This document shows positions 49,258-58,271 of a stretch of 64,000 bases of DNA, one piece after another. Within the stretch, counting starts at the first letter, position 1; every line of letters begins with the position of its first letter. The DNA is from Roseiarcus sp963696665 (lineage in GTDB: Bacteria > Pseudomonadota > Alphaproteobacteria > Rhizobiales > Beijerinckiaceae), in assembly GCA_963696665.1 (NCBI GenBank), contig CAVOLE010000044.1:114831-178830 (forward strand), read 5' to 3'. The notes beneath the pieces were generated by a model. The model had not been told where the DNA came from. It searched no databases and saw nothing but the letters and a program-made list of their open reading frames with translations. A program made the translations under genes and the position numbers.

Positions 49258-51024
49258 CTACGCCATCGCCTCGCCGCGCAATTGAGCGGAAAGCTTCCTC
49301 AAATCGATCGGATCTCCATCGCGCTCACCGGAAATGGAGGCGCGCCGGTCCTCGGCGCGCGCCGATATGTCGGCGAACTTCATCCGCATCGGCGTGGCGA
49401 TCGCCTCGCCGAACGCGATCGCCTCACGATCGGCGATCGAGGACAGGAAGGCGATCGTGCTGGCGGCCGAAACTCCCGCCGCGGCGCGAATAATCCCCTT
49501 GTCCAGCTCGTTGGCGAGCCGCATGGCGAACAGGGTCGAACATTGCGACAGCACGGTCGGGTCGAGTTCCGAAGGCCGTTGCGTGACGACGCCGAGCGAA
49601 GCGCCGTACTTCCGCCCTTCCTTTGCAATCCGGCCGATCGCCAGCCTAGCCGGGCCGAAGGTTTGCCGGTTATCGGAAGAAATATAGCGGTGGGCCTCTT
49701 CGCATAAAACGTTGATTTCGTAGGCGCCGGAGCTCCAGAAGGCGATCTCGAACGCGAGCCGGGCCAGCACCGACACCACCGAGTTGGTGACCTCATTCGG
49801 CAGACCGGCAAGCCTGACGATGGTCACCGGCAGCCCCCGGGTTGGGATGCGAAAGAGTTTGGAAATCACCTTGGCGATGTCGTCCTCAACGACCAGCCTG
49901 CCGAACATGAACCGATAACGCGGATCGCGATTGAGCCCCTCGAGTCGGTGGCGGAGAGCTCGCAAATCGGAGCGGGGAAACCGCTGATCGAGCATCCCAA
50001 GCCACTCCTCGATTACGGCGACGACGTCGACGATGCGATACGGCGTGGGGGTATCAGCCGACACCAAATTCCCCTCGGCGACTGGCTGGCGCCGCACCGC
50101 GCCCGTCCCGGCCGATGAACCCAATTCGGCCTGGTATTTCGCTCTTGCTATGCGAATGACCTCGTAGAGCGCATCCCGTTCGTCCGCGTGCGGCTGCCGG
50201 CCACTAAACACGACGTCGGCCAGCTCATCGAATTTAAACATCCAGAATGGCAGCTCGAGGCTCTCTGAATCGATAATCTGCGCCAGTCCGGGAAAATGGA
50301 CCGCATATTCATTGTGCGGATCAAAAATGATGATGCGCAGCTTCGGCCGCATCGCGAGCGACTTCTTCAACAGCAGACTGACCGAAGTCGTCTTACCGAC
50401 CCCGGTCGACCCCAAAAGGGCGAAGTGACGCCGGATCAATTCGCCGACGTCGATCTCCGCGGGGATATCTTCATTTTGGCTCAATCTGCCGATCTCGACG
50501 CCCTGCCGGCCGCGAAACGTATAGATGGCTCGAAGATCGTCTGCGCGTATGCGGTGCGCGGGGGCGCCAAGCGAGGGAAATGAGCGCACGCCGCGGTGGA
50601 AAAAAGGCGCGCCATTGGAATCGTCGACAATTTCCCCGTTCAGCTCGATTGTGACACGCGCGACGTTGGCCTCGTTTTCCGACCACCGACCGTCATCGGT
50701 CGAAACGTCGCAGACCGTGCCCACGAGGCGCGAGTTGCGGTGGGCGATGGTGATGAGATGGCCAACCGACCACTCCTCCTCGTCCATCTTGAGAGGGCAG
50801 CTGATGACGCCCTGCGTTCCGTTCAAAGCCACGAGGCGCCCTATCACGCGCGCTGCCTCGACCTCGCTCCGGTCGAACAGAAGCGCCTTCCCGCCGAGAT
50901 TCTGTTCGGTCTCGCTTCCCGCGCCAGCCGCCACCAGCGAACGCGAAGCTGGCGCGTCATCCGCTCTGCCGACTTCTTCGAGAGCGTCGCGAAAAAATTG
51001 GCTGTCGGTGCGAAACGAATGCAT
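49258..51024 (-). CDS. HerA/VirB4-like ATPase with DUF87 domain
   Basis: 588-aa hexameric-helicase-type ATPase. The N-terminal 170 residues form the HAS-barrel (GRLVALNGTQGVISC, GHLITIAHRNSRLVGTVCDV). Walker A is LLGSTGVGKTTSVSLLLKK (about 215), Walker B is NVLCEEAHRYISSDN (about 450), followed by the Arg-finger-type QRPSELDPTVLSQC block. HerA-type ATPases pump DNA with a NurA nuclease or other partners; no NurA, SIR2 or DUF4297 gene is next to it, so the partner is unknown. It lies upstream of the suf operon in the same direction with a 240-base gap. Chromosomal HerA-like genes are common in Rhizobiales. Confidence 0.88.
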   Translation of the reverse strand: MHSFRTDSQFFRDALEEVGRADDAPASRSLVAAGAGSETEQNLGGKALLFDRSEVEAARVIGRLVALNGTQGVISCPLKMDEEEWSVGHLITIAHRNSRLVGTVCDVSTDDGRWSENEANVARVTIELNGEIVDDSNGAPFFHRGVRSFPSLGAPAHRIRADDLRAIYTFRGRQGVEIGRLSQNEDIPAEIDVGELIRRHFALLGSTGVGKTTSVSLLLKKSLAMRPKLRIIIFDPHNEYAVHFPGLAQIIDSESLELPFWMFKFDELADVVFSGRQPHADERDALYEVIRIARAKYQAELGSSAGTGAVRRQPVAEGNLVSADTPTPYRIVDVVAVIEEWLGMLDQRFPRSDLRALRHRLEGLNRDPRYRFMFGRLVVEDDIAKVISKLFRIPTRGLPVTIVRLAGLPNEVTNSVVSVLARLAFEIAFWSSGAYEINVLCEEAHRYISSDNRQTFGPARLAIGRIAKEGRKYGASLGVVTQRPSELDPTVLSQCSTLFAMRLANELDKGIIRAAAGVSAASTIAFLSSIADREAIAFGEAIATPMRMKFADISARAEDRRASISGERDGDPIDLRKLSAQLRGEAMA

Positions 51025-51194
51025 GTCTGACCGATCGCTGGCGCAAAGGGATGGGGGGCGTCAAGAACAAGCTTGCCCTTGGGCCCGTAAAGAATCCCTT
51101 TGGCGCATCGATGCGTTTTGAAGCGTTTGGAGCATCAGGACGAGGGGAAGCTCGGTGAGCGCATCGCCGTCCGCGCGCGACGCCTCGGCCAGGC

Positions 51195-52736
51195 TCACAC
51201 CGATGCGCGGATCTCCGGTTCGCCGCCGATCAACCGGGCAAACAGCCTCATACGCGATAGAAGCCGCTCCCCGCTGAGCGGCGCGAGCTCAACCGGCAAA
51301 CTCAGAATCACCCGGCCCTTTGCGCACACCATAGGAGCGCGCGGCAGCACCCCAGGCATCGCGGCGGAAATATTATAGGCGACCCGCATGGCCGCGCCGA
51401 GAATTCGCGCCCGATCGAGTTGTCGCGCCGTCACGAGCGCGCGCGACTGCGACGAAACAAGATTTTCATTGGACATATGCCGGTAGGAAGACGCGAGCGC
51501 GAGAAACGCGCGCGAGGGATGATCGACGCCGATGAAGGCTGCGTTGACCACCAGGTCGTAGGCCTGGACGCCGCGATAGTCGGGATGGGCGCGCCAGGAA
51601 ATATCCGACAACAGACACGCGGCGTGGCGCAGGCGACGTTCCTGATCGTCCTCCTCGAGATGGGTCGATTCGATCAGGCGGCTGGTCCAGGCGTAAAGCT
51701 CGTCGCCATGCTCCGGCGCCCGCGAGCGCAGGTGGTTGAACTCGCGCGCAGACAGGATGAGCGGGTCTTCCTCCTGCTCCTCGGGAGTAAGCCGCGAGTA
51801 GATAAGCCCCTCGCGAACGCCAAGGGCGGAAACGACGATCTCCTTCGGATTGGACTGGCGGATGATCTCTTCCAGGACCGCAGCGCCGTAAGCCAAGAGC
51901 GGCCTGCGCGCCGAGGAGATCGACTCGATCGACAGCAGCGCGTCCGCTTCGATCCGTTCCACCAGCGTGGCGAATTCGAGCGCGTCGCGTGACGGAATGA
52001 CGTAATTGTGCATCACGTTCATCGGATACTGTCGCTGCCGCATATGCAGCCGCGCCAGAGCCCGCCACGTGCCGCCGACGGCATAGAATGTGCGACCGGG
52101 CAGCCCCTGAAGCGCCTTCACTGTCGCGAGCTTCTCACGGACGATCTTGGCGGCCTTTTTCGGCGAGCGCTCCGAAAGGTCCATCAGCGACAGGCCGCCC
52201 AACGGGAGGGTCACCCCCGGCGCGCATTCCCCGTCCCGAACGTCGGTGAGTTCGAGTGAGCCACCCCCCAAGTCGCCGACGACGCCGTCCGCTTTGTAGA
52301 TCGAGCTTATGACGCCAAGCGCCGACAATCTTGCTTCCCGCTGGCCGCTCAAAAGCTCGATTTTGCATCCGAGCACGCGTTCCGCGCGATTGAGGAAATC
52401 CGCCCCATTCGCCGCATCCCTCACGGCCGCCGTCGCGATGCTGCGCACGTCGCCGATTCGCATCGTTTCGCAGAGAACGCGAAAGCGCTGCAGCGCGGCC
52501 AGCGCCTTGAGAACGCCGTCCTCCGGCAGGAGCCCGGTCATCGCTACGCCTTTGCCGAGACCGCATAAGGCCTTTTCATTGAAGGTCGGCGTCGGCGCGC
52601 GCGACTGCAACTCGTAAGACACCAGGCGCACCGAGTTTGAACCGATGTCGACGATCGCCACCGGCGCGCCCGGCAATCGTCCTCGCGCATTGTCGGGCGT
52701 GGCTGGTCGTGTCGGGACCGTGTCGAGCATAACCAA
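51195..52736 (-). CDS. ppx: Exopolyphosphatase / Ppx-GppA phosphatase
   Basis: 513-aa ASKHA-fold phosphatase that hydrolyses polyphosphate or pppGpp. N-terminal phosphate loop is VAIVDIGSNSVRLVSYELQ (about residues 27-45), then ATAAVRDAANG, and phosphate-2 GVVGDLGGGSLELTDV. The C-terminal HD-type domain is shorter than in enteric Ppx. The gene directly follows ppk (39 bases), the usual ppk-ppx order. Whether polyphosphate or pppGpp is the main substrate cannot be told by eye. Confidence 0.93.
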   Translation of the reverse strand: MVMLDTVPTRPATPDNARGRLPGAPVAIVDIGSNSVRLVSYELQSRAPTPTFNEKALCGLGKGVAMTGLLPEDGVLKALAALQRFRVLCETMRIGDVRSIATAAVRDAANGADFLNRAERVLGCKIELLSGQREARLSALGVISSIYKADGVVGDLGGGSLELTDVRDGECAPGVTLPLGGLSLMDLSERSPKKAAKIVREKLATVKALQGLPGRTFYAVGGTWRALARLHMRQRQYPMNVMHNYVIPSRDALEFATLVERIEADALLSIESISSARRPLLAYGAAVLEEIIRQSNPKEIVVSALGVREGLIYSRLTPEEQEEDPLILSAREFNHLRSRAPEHGDELYAWTSRLIESTHLEEDDQERRLRHAACLLSDISWRAHPDYRGVQAYDLVVNAAFIGVDHPSRAFLALASSYRHMSNENLVSSQSRALVTARQLDRARILGAAMRVAYNISAAMPGVLPRAPMVCAKGRVILSLPVELAPLSGERLLSRMRLFARLIGGEPEIRASV

Positions 52737-52775
52737 TCCTGTCGAGGCAACTCGTATCGCCGGGCAGGGCGTCTA

Positions 52776-54965
52776 TCAGAGGCGCCGGCGCAGCGCCATC
52801 GGAAACGAGTCCGTCAACGCTTTGCCGCGACCGGAAAGACTCGGATTGGTCATGAAATAATTGTGCGCGTTGAACGGCTCCTCCCCTTCGGCGGGGACGA
52901 TTCTCTCGCTCGAGCCGTCCGGCAGAATCCGAAAACTCTGCTGGTTGTCCATGAGGTTCGCCTGCATGATTTGATTGAGGACCTGTTCGTGGACCGTCGG
53001 ATTGATGAGCGGAACCAGAGCCTCGACGCGCCGATCGAGATTGCGCGGCATGAGGTCGGCGGAGGAAATGAACGCCCGGGCCTTCGGACTGGGTAGCCCA
53101 TGGCCGGCGCCAAACGCATAGATGCGCGCATGCTCCAGGAACCGGCCGACCAGCGACTTGACCCGAATGTTGTCGGAAAGCCCAGGGACGCCCGGCCGCA
53201 GACAGCAAATTCCCCGTATCACGATATCGATCTGCACGCCTTCGCGACTGGCGGCATAGAGAGCGTCGATGATTTGCGAATCGACAAGCGCGTTGCATTT
53301 GATCCAGATCTGAGCCAGCCGTCCCATCCGCGCGTAGTCGATTTCATCGGCGATATTGCGCAGCAACGTCTTCTTGAGCGTGATCGGAGAAATCGACATC
53401 TGCTCGAGGCCGTCCGGCTCTGCGTAGCCCGTGATAAAATTGAAAATGCGGGCGACATCGTGCCCGATCGCCGCATCGGCGGTGAAAAGCGAAATGTCAG
53501 CATAAATCCTGGCGGTCACCGGATGATAGTTGCCGGTGCCAAGGTGGCAGTAGTTGACGAGCGATCCCCCCTCGCGCCGCACCACCATCGACAGCTTGGC
53601 GTGGGTCTTGAGTTCGATGAACCCATAGACAACCTGCGCGCCGGCGCGCTCGAGATCCCGCGCCCAGCGGATGTTGGCCTCTTCGTCAAAGCGCGCCTTT
53701 AATTCCACGAGCGCGGTGACCGATTTCCCCGCCTCGGCCGCTTCGATGAGGGCCCTGACGATCGGGCTGTCAGCCGAAGTGCGGTAGAGCGTCTGCTTGA
53801 TCGCGACGACGTTAGGATCGTGCGCCGCCTGATTGAGGAAGCGGACGACGACGTCGAACAATTCGTAAGGATGATGGACAACGAGATCCTTCTGCCGGAT
53901 CGCCCCGAAAATATCGCCGCCGAGCTCCTTGACGCGTTCCGGAAAGCGAGGATTGTAAGGCGGAAACTTGAGCTCGGGGCGATCGATCGCCACCAGTTGC
54001 GACAAGTCGTTGAGCGCGAGCATTCCCTCGATCAGCACGATGCCCGACGGGACGACGTCGACGTCGCCGGCCACGAACGCGCGCAACGATTCGGGCATGC
54101 TGGCTTCGATCTCGAGCCGGATGACGATGCCGCGCCGCCGCCGTTTGAGCGCGCTCTCATAGAGGCGAACGAGATCCTCCGCTTCTTCCTCAACTTCAAT
54201 GTCGCTGTCGCGAATGACGCGAAAGGCCCCCTCCCCCAACACTTCATGGCCCGGAAACAAGAGCCCGATGAACGCAACAATCAACCGGTCAAGCATTACG
54301 AAGCGCGCGGCGCCTCCAAGCGGGCTATCGGGCAACCGGACGAACCGTTCGACGCTTCCGGGAATGCGCACCAACGCGCTCATCGTCTCGCCCATATGCG
54401 GATTATGGAGCTCGAGCGCCAAAGTGAATCCCAAATTCGGGATGAAGGGAAACGGATGCGCGGGATCAATCGCAAGTGGCGTCAGAATCGGGAAGATGTG
54501 CGAGAGGAAGTAGTCCTGCAGCCACTCTCGTTCTCTACGGGTCAGGTCGCCGACCTCGAGGATGACGACGCCGTTGGCGGCGAGTTCAGATTGTAAAGCC
54601 TTCCAGCGCGCCTGCTGGGAAGCGATGAGCGCGGCAACGCGCTCGCTAATGCGTTCGAGCTGCTCCGCGGGAGTGCGCCCATCATCGGAAACCTCCGCGA
54701 CCCCGCTAAGCACCTGGCCAACCAGGCCCGCCACGCGGACCATGAAAAACTCGTCGAGATTGGTGGCCGAGATAGAGAGGAACCGCAGTCGCTCGAGCAG
54801 CGGATGGCTCGCATTGGCGGCCTCCTCCAGAACCCTGCGATTGAACTCGAGCCACGACAGCTCTCGGTTGATAAACCGCTCCGGCGAAGATAACAGCGGG
54901 GGCGGCTCGTCATTCGCCGCGACCGATGGAAGGGGTTCCTCTTTCGTCGCAAGCCCGCGCGGCAA
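52776..54965 (-). CDS. ppk: Polyphosphate kinase 1
   Basis: 729-aa PPK1, which polymerises phosphate from ATP. The N-domain begins RFINRELSWLEFNRRVLEEA, and the catalytic core shows RVPYFGICF-like absence but clear PPK motifs: KQTLYRTSADSPIVRALIEA, VELKARFDEEANIRWARDLE, and FIELKTHAKLSMVVRREGGS with the autophosphorylated His (KTHAK, about residue 460), then NYCHLGTGNYHPVTARIYAD. The second catalytic His region is RGICCLRPGVPGLSDNI. Length is normal. The ppk-ppx pair lies next to hdaA/purMN in many alphaproteobacteria. The operon promoter is presumably in the gap after 54965. Confidence 0.96.
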   Translation of the reverse strand: MPRGLATKEEPLPSVAANDEPPPLLSSPERFINRELSWLEFNRRVLEEAANASHPLLERLRFLSISATNLDEFFMVRVAGLVGQVLSGVAEVSDDGRTPAEQLERISERVAALIASQQARWKALQSELAANGVVILEVGDLTRREREWLQDYFLSHIFPILTPLAIDPAHPFPFIPNLGFTLALELHNPHMGETMSALVRIPGSVERFVRLPDSPLGGAARFVMLDRLIVAFIGLLFPGHEVLGEGAFRVIRDSDIEVEEEAEDLVRLYESALKRRRRGIVIRLEIEASMPESLRAFVAGDVDVVPSGIVLIEGMLALNDLSQLVAIDRPELKFPPYNPRFPERVKELGGDIFGAIRQKDLVVHHPYELFDVVVRFLNQAAHDPNVVAIKQTLYRTSADSPIVRALIEAAEAGKSVTALVELKARFDEEANIRWARDLERAGAQVVYGFIELKTHAKLSMVVRREGGSLVNYCHLGTGNYHPVTARIYADISLFTADAAIGHDVARIFNFITGYAEPDGLEQMSISPITLKKTLLRNIADEIDYARMGRLAQIWIKCNALVDSQIIDALYAASREGVQIDIVIRGICCLRPGVPGLSDNIRVKSLVGRFLEHARIYAFGAGHGLPSPKARAFISSADLMPRNLDRRVEALVPLINPTVHEQVLNQIMQANLMDNQQSFRILPDGSSERIVPAEGEEPFNAHNYFMTNPSLSGRGKALTDSFPMALRRRL

Positions 54966-55441
54966 AAAAATCTCCTTTTTCGTCGGCTAAATATTGATCC
55001 AATTCCCGCGCGCCGCAAGCACGGCAAGAGCGCTTTGCTTAATGGTGGCGGGTTTCACCCGTCAGCCCGCCCTTGGAAGCCGGGCCAGCGCGGGGAGGCA
55101 AAATTGCCCCTCCTCGAGGGCCGTCATGCGAGGCGGCGGCGCGATCCCGTCGGCTCAATCCTCACTCTCCTTGCCTGACTTGGTATTGGCGTTCTCACGA
55201 CCACATTACACATCTATATTATGTCTATATGTCAAGAAGCCGCAGCGGCCATTCAGCGACGCCGCTCAGTTACGAGTTGCGCGAAAGCGCACTCAAGCCA
55301 CTGAAATCATTCGCGCGCGTAAACTTGTGCGCAGGCGCCCTGTCTTAGAAAGCGACGCGCGCTCGGAGAGTCTTCGATTCTACCAAAGGTCATCACGCTG
55401 TTTCTGTTTCACGTGAAACGCTGATCCCGAGGCCGATCAGG
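54966..55441. other. Gap between ppk and purN containing parS
   Basis: 476 bases without a protein gene. It includes the ppk promoter side, a hairpin GGCAA-AA-TTGCC within GGGGAGGCAAAATTGCCCCT (about 55093-55112), an AT-rich CACATCTATATTATGTCTATA (55204-55224), and the parS site at 55405-55420 just past the purN stop. Short open frames on both strands show no ribosome sites or domains. Confidence 0.55.
55405..55420. other. parS centromere-like site
   Basis: TGTTTCACGTGAAACG matches the ParB-binding parS consensus TGTTTCACGTGAAACA at 15 of 16 positions, with a perfect 14-bp palindrome (55406-55419). It lies between purN and ppk. In alphaproteobacteria parS sites cluster near oriC, so it suggests the origin region. 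parA/parB are not in the window. Confidence 0.85.
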
Positions 55442-56047
55442 TCATCGCCGCTGAGGCTCACGAGCGGCGGTGAGCGAGCGGGCGAGTTCGTCCAGGGCCT
55501 GCGGATAGATCCGGTGCTCCTCTTTGAGAACGCGCGCCGCAAGGGCGGCCACGTCGTCCCCCGGAAGAACTGGCGCCCGCGCCTGCGCAAGGATCGGTCC
55601 GGCGTCGAGCTCGGCGGTCACGAGGTGAACCGTGCAGCCATGTTCGGCGAGCCCAAGGGCGAGCGCGCGCTCGTGGGTGTTGAGGCCGCGCAGGTTCGGC
55701 AGGAGCGAGGGATGAATGTTGAGCATGCGTCCCTTCCATCGCTCGACGAAGGGCGGGCTCAGCACGCGCATGAACCCGGCCAGGCAAACGATTTCGACGG
55801 AGGCGGCGGTGAGCCGCGTCTCCAGCGCCGCCTCAAACGCCGGCTTGCCCGCATAGGCTCGAAAGTCGACCGCCTCCGCAGCCACGCCCAGCTTGCGCGC
55901 GAGTGAAAGGCCGGGCGCTGCGGGAATGTCCGACAGGACCAGCACGATCTCAGCCGCAAAGTCCGGCGATTGCGCGGCTTCGATCAAGGCGCTCATGTTG
56001 GAGCCCCGGCCCGAGATGAGAACCGCCGTTCGCGCCCGCGGGGTCAC
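55442..56047 (-). CDS. purN: Phosphoribosylglycinamide formyltransferase
   Basis: 201-aa GART, which formylates GAR in purine synthesis using 10-formyl-THF. AVLISGRGSNMSALIEAAQS at the N-terminus binds the phosphate; RMLNIHPSLLPNLRGLNTHE contains the catalytic Asn-x-His-Pro, and TAELDAGPILAQA the catalytic Asp. Length is normal. The start overlaps the purM stop by 4 bases (56044-56047), so purM-purN is an operon. Its 3-prime end lies 22 bases from the parS site. Confidence 0.95.
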   Translation of the reverse strand: MTPRARTAVLISGRGSNMSALIEAAQSPDFAAEIVLVLSDIPAAPGLSLARKLGVAAEAVDFRAYAGKPAFEAALETRLTAASVEIVCLAGFMRVLSPPFVERWKGRMLNIHPSLLPNLRGLNTHERALALGLAEHGCTVHLVTAELDAGPILAQARAPVLPGDDVAALAARVLKEEHRIYPQALDELARSLTAAREPQRR

Positions 56048-57108
56048 AGCTTGAGCCTCCCATGGGAGACGAGGCGCCGCCCCTGGCCATGAACAAGTTC
56101 TCCAATCAGGACCGGCGCGAGATCCGCGGCGGCGAGGGCCTGGCGCGCTTCCACCTCGCTGTCGGCGGAAACAAACGCCGCCATCCCGAACCCGCAGTTG
56201 AAGGTGCGCAGCATCTCCGCCTCATCCAGATCGCCGGCCGCCGCGAGCCAGGAAAAGACGGGCTGCGGCGCAAAGGCGCTGAGATTGAGAGAAATGGCCA
56301 GACTGTCGTCGAGCACGCGCGGCAAATTGTCCGGATAACCGCCGCCGGTGATGTGCGCGAGCGCGTGGATGCCCCGCGTTCGTTTCAGCGCCTGAAGAAG
56401 GGGCCGCACATAGAGGCGGGTCGGCGTCAGTAGCGCGGCTGCGAGCGATCGTTGTGGATCGAATGGGGCGGGATCGTCCCATCCGAGGCCAGACCGCGCG
56501 ACAATGCGCCGCACCAGCGAAAATCCATTGGAATGGACGCCCGACGACGGCAGGCCGAACACAAGGTCCCCTGGCTTCAGTCCCGGCCGCGGCAGCAGCG
56601 TCCCGCGCTCGGCGGCGCCGACGGCGAAGCCGGCGATGTCGAAATCACCAGTGGCGTAAAGGCCAGGCATCTCCGCCGTCTCGCCGCCGATCAATGCGCA
56701 CCCCGATTGCGCGCAGCCCTCGGCGATGCCCCGCACCACGGCGGACGCTACATCCTCGTCCAGCTGGCCTGATGCAAAGTAATCCAAGAAAAACAGTGGT
56801 TCCGCGCCCTGAACGACAATGTCGTTGACGCACATGGCCACGAGGTCGACGCCGATCGTATCGTACGCGCCGCTCTCGATGGCGATCTTCACCTTTGTGC
56901 CGACGCCGTCGTTGGCGGCGACCAGGACGGGATCGACAAACCCCGCCGCCTTAAGATCGAACAGTCCGCCGAATCCGCCAAGCTCCGCGCCAGCTCCGGG
57001 ACGACGCGTGGCGCGCGCGAACGGACGGATTCGATCCACGATGCGATTGCCGACGTCGATGTCGACCCCCAATTCGGCGTAAGTTAGAGGCTTCCGGCTT
57101 TCGGACAT
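56044..57108 (-). CDS. purM: Phosphoribosylformylglycinamidine cyclo-ligase
   Basis: 354-aa AIR synthetase, the purine step after PurL. Blocks: TYAELGVDIDVGNRIVDRIR at the start, LVAANDGVGTKVKIAIESGA (ATP/phosphate loop), GCALIGGETAEMPGLY, and HITGGGYPDNLPRVL. ATG 57108 gives the usual N-terminus; an upstream frame to 57153 adds 15 residues with no ribosome site. It is transcribed ahead of purN. It is divergent from the CDP-alcohol transferase, with 179 bases between. Confidence 0.95.
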   Translation of the reverse strand: MSESRKPLTYAELGVDIDVGNRIVDRIRPFARATRRPGAGAELGGFGGLFDLKAAGFVDPVLVAANDGVGTKVKIAIESGAYDTIGVDLVAMCVNDIVVQGAEPLFFLDYFASGQLDEDVASAVVRGIAEGCAQSGCALIGGETAEMPGLYATGDFDIAGFAVGAAERGTLLPRPGLKPGDLVFGLPSSGVHSNGFSLVRRIVARSGLGWDDPAPFDPQRSLAAALLTPTRLYVRPLLQALKRTRGIHALAHITGGGYPDNLPRVLDDSLAISLNLSAFAPQPVFSWLAAAGDLDEAEMLRTFNCGFGMAAFVSADSEVEARQALAAADLAPVLIGELVHGQGRRLVSHGRLKL

Positions 57109-57287
57109 CCAAACTCGCAAGGCTTCGGCGAGAACGGGGTAATTCCACGCCACGCAACGCGCAAGAGCAGCCCGCCAGGCTTGTTTCCCAAGTTCGGCAA
57201 CTTCATGCTATCTCTGGGCCCGGTCATCCCGCGCGTGGCGAAGTCCAAAGAAGCGGATGGCTGGGCGGGACGCCAGGGCGTCAATAG

Positions 57288-57842
57288 TTGATGAATATAG
57301 GCACGGTCCTCAACAATTTACCGAATTTCATCACGCTCGCGCGAATGCTGATGACGCCCCTGGCAGTCATGATGATCATCTCACAACGATTCCTTGCCGC
57401 GTTCCTGATTTTTATTCTGGCCGGCGTGTCAGACGGCGTCGACGGCTTTATCGCCAAAAGATTCAGTCTTCGCACGGAGCTCGGCGCCTATCTCGACCCG
57501 CTTGCAGACAAGGCGCTGCTGATCTCGATCTACGTCTCCTTGGCCATCTATGCCGGTTTGCCGGCCTGGATCGCGATCACGGTCGTGTCGAGAGATGTGA
57601 TGATCCTTGTGGCGGTGCTGGTCTCCTGGCTGCTCGACAAGCCGGTCGAAATCCGCCCTGTCTGGGTATCGAAACTGAATACGGTCGCGCAGATCGCGCT
57701 TGCCGGCTTCGCGCTCGGAGTCCGCGCCTACGGCCTCGAAGAACCGCTTCTGCAGGCCACCCTTCAATGGACGGTCGCGGCGACAACCCTGGCCTCGGGC
57801 GGCGTCTATGTCGCCCAATGGCTGGACCATATGAGCCGGTAG
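57288..57842 (+). CDS. CDP-alcohol phosphatidyltransferase
   Basis: 184-aa integral membrane enzyme of the phosphatidylglycerophosphate synthase family. NLPNFITLARMLMTPLAVMM starts it; the catalytic CDP-alcohol motif is in SDGVDGFIAKRFSLRTELGA followed by YLDPLADK (DGx2AR-type with Lys for Arg, then Gx3Dx3D). Four to six hydrophobic spans. It transfers a phosphatidyl group from CDP-diacylglycerol to glycerol-phosphate or another alcohol; the exact acceptor is not clear. It heads a plus-strand run with the VOC, AI-2E and hdaA genes, spaced by 8 bases or overlapping. Confidence 0.88.
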   Translation: MMNIGTVLNNLPNFITLARMLMTPLAVMMIISQRFLAAFLIFILAGVSDGVDGFIAKRFSLRTELGAYLDPLADKALLISIYVSLAIYAGLPAWIAITVVSRDVMILVAVLVSWLLDKPVEIRPVWVSKLNTVAQIALAGFALGVRAYGLEEPLLQATLQWTVAATTLASGGVYVAQWLDHMSR

Positions 57843-57850
57843 CCCGCGCC

Positions 57851-58261
57851 ATGCTCCAAAGTCTCGCGGCGGTGACAATTCTTGTTCCCAGCTATGAAGA
57901 CGGGCTCGCGTTTTTCCGCGATGTCCTCGGCTTCGCGGTTGTTGAAGACACTCCCCTATCGCCCAGCAAGCGCTGGGTTGTCGTCGCCCCGTCGCCGGCC
58001 GCAGGCGCGGCGCTGGTGCTTGCGGTTCCGAGCGACGAGCGTCAAAGGACCCGGGTTGGCGATCAGACCGGCGGGCGGGTCGGCTTTTTCCTTCACTCCG
58101 GGGATTTCTGGGCGGATTACGAGAGGCTGCGTAAACGCGGCGTCAAGTTCCTGGAAACGCCCCGCGCTGAGCCCTATGGCCTTGTTGCAGTCTTTGTCGA
58201 TCCCTGGGGCGGCAAATGGGACTTGCTGCAGCAGGCCAGCGGAGCTCTTGAAACGCCATGA
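57851..58261 (+). CDS. VOC-family (glyoxalase-like) protein
   Basis: 136-aa vicinal-oxygen-chelate protein. LAAVTILVPSYEDGLAFFRD opens a single-repeat-pair module; the C-terminal YGLVAVFVDPWGGKWDLLQQ has the WD/E-type ending with Asp replacing the usual metal Glu. It lies 8 bases after the phosphatidyltransferase gene and its end overlaps the start region of the AI-2E transporter. The position in the operon is conserved in related bacteria to my knowledge; the substrate is unknown. Confidence 0.85.
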   Translation: MLQSLAAVTILVPSYEDGLAFFRDVLGFAVVEDTPLSPSKRWVVVAPSPAAGAALVLAVPSDERQRTRVGDQTGGRVGFFLHSGDFWADYERLRKRGVKFLETPRAEPYGLVAVFVDPWGGKWDLLQQASGALETP

Positions 58262-58271
58262 GATTCGGCTG

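Noticed and set aside
49258..51024. HerA-like ATPase as part of an anti-phage system
   Set aside because: Defence versions pair with SIR2, DUF4297 or NurA genes; the neighbours here are suf and ppx, so a housekeeping or unknown role is more likely.
54966..55441. Short overlapping open frames in the ppk-purN gap
   Set aside because: They lack ribosome sites, overlap each other in different frames, and one runs across the parS site.
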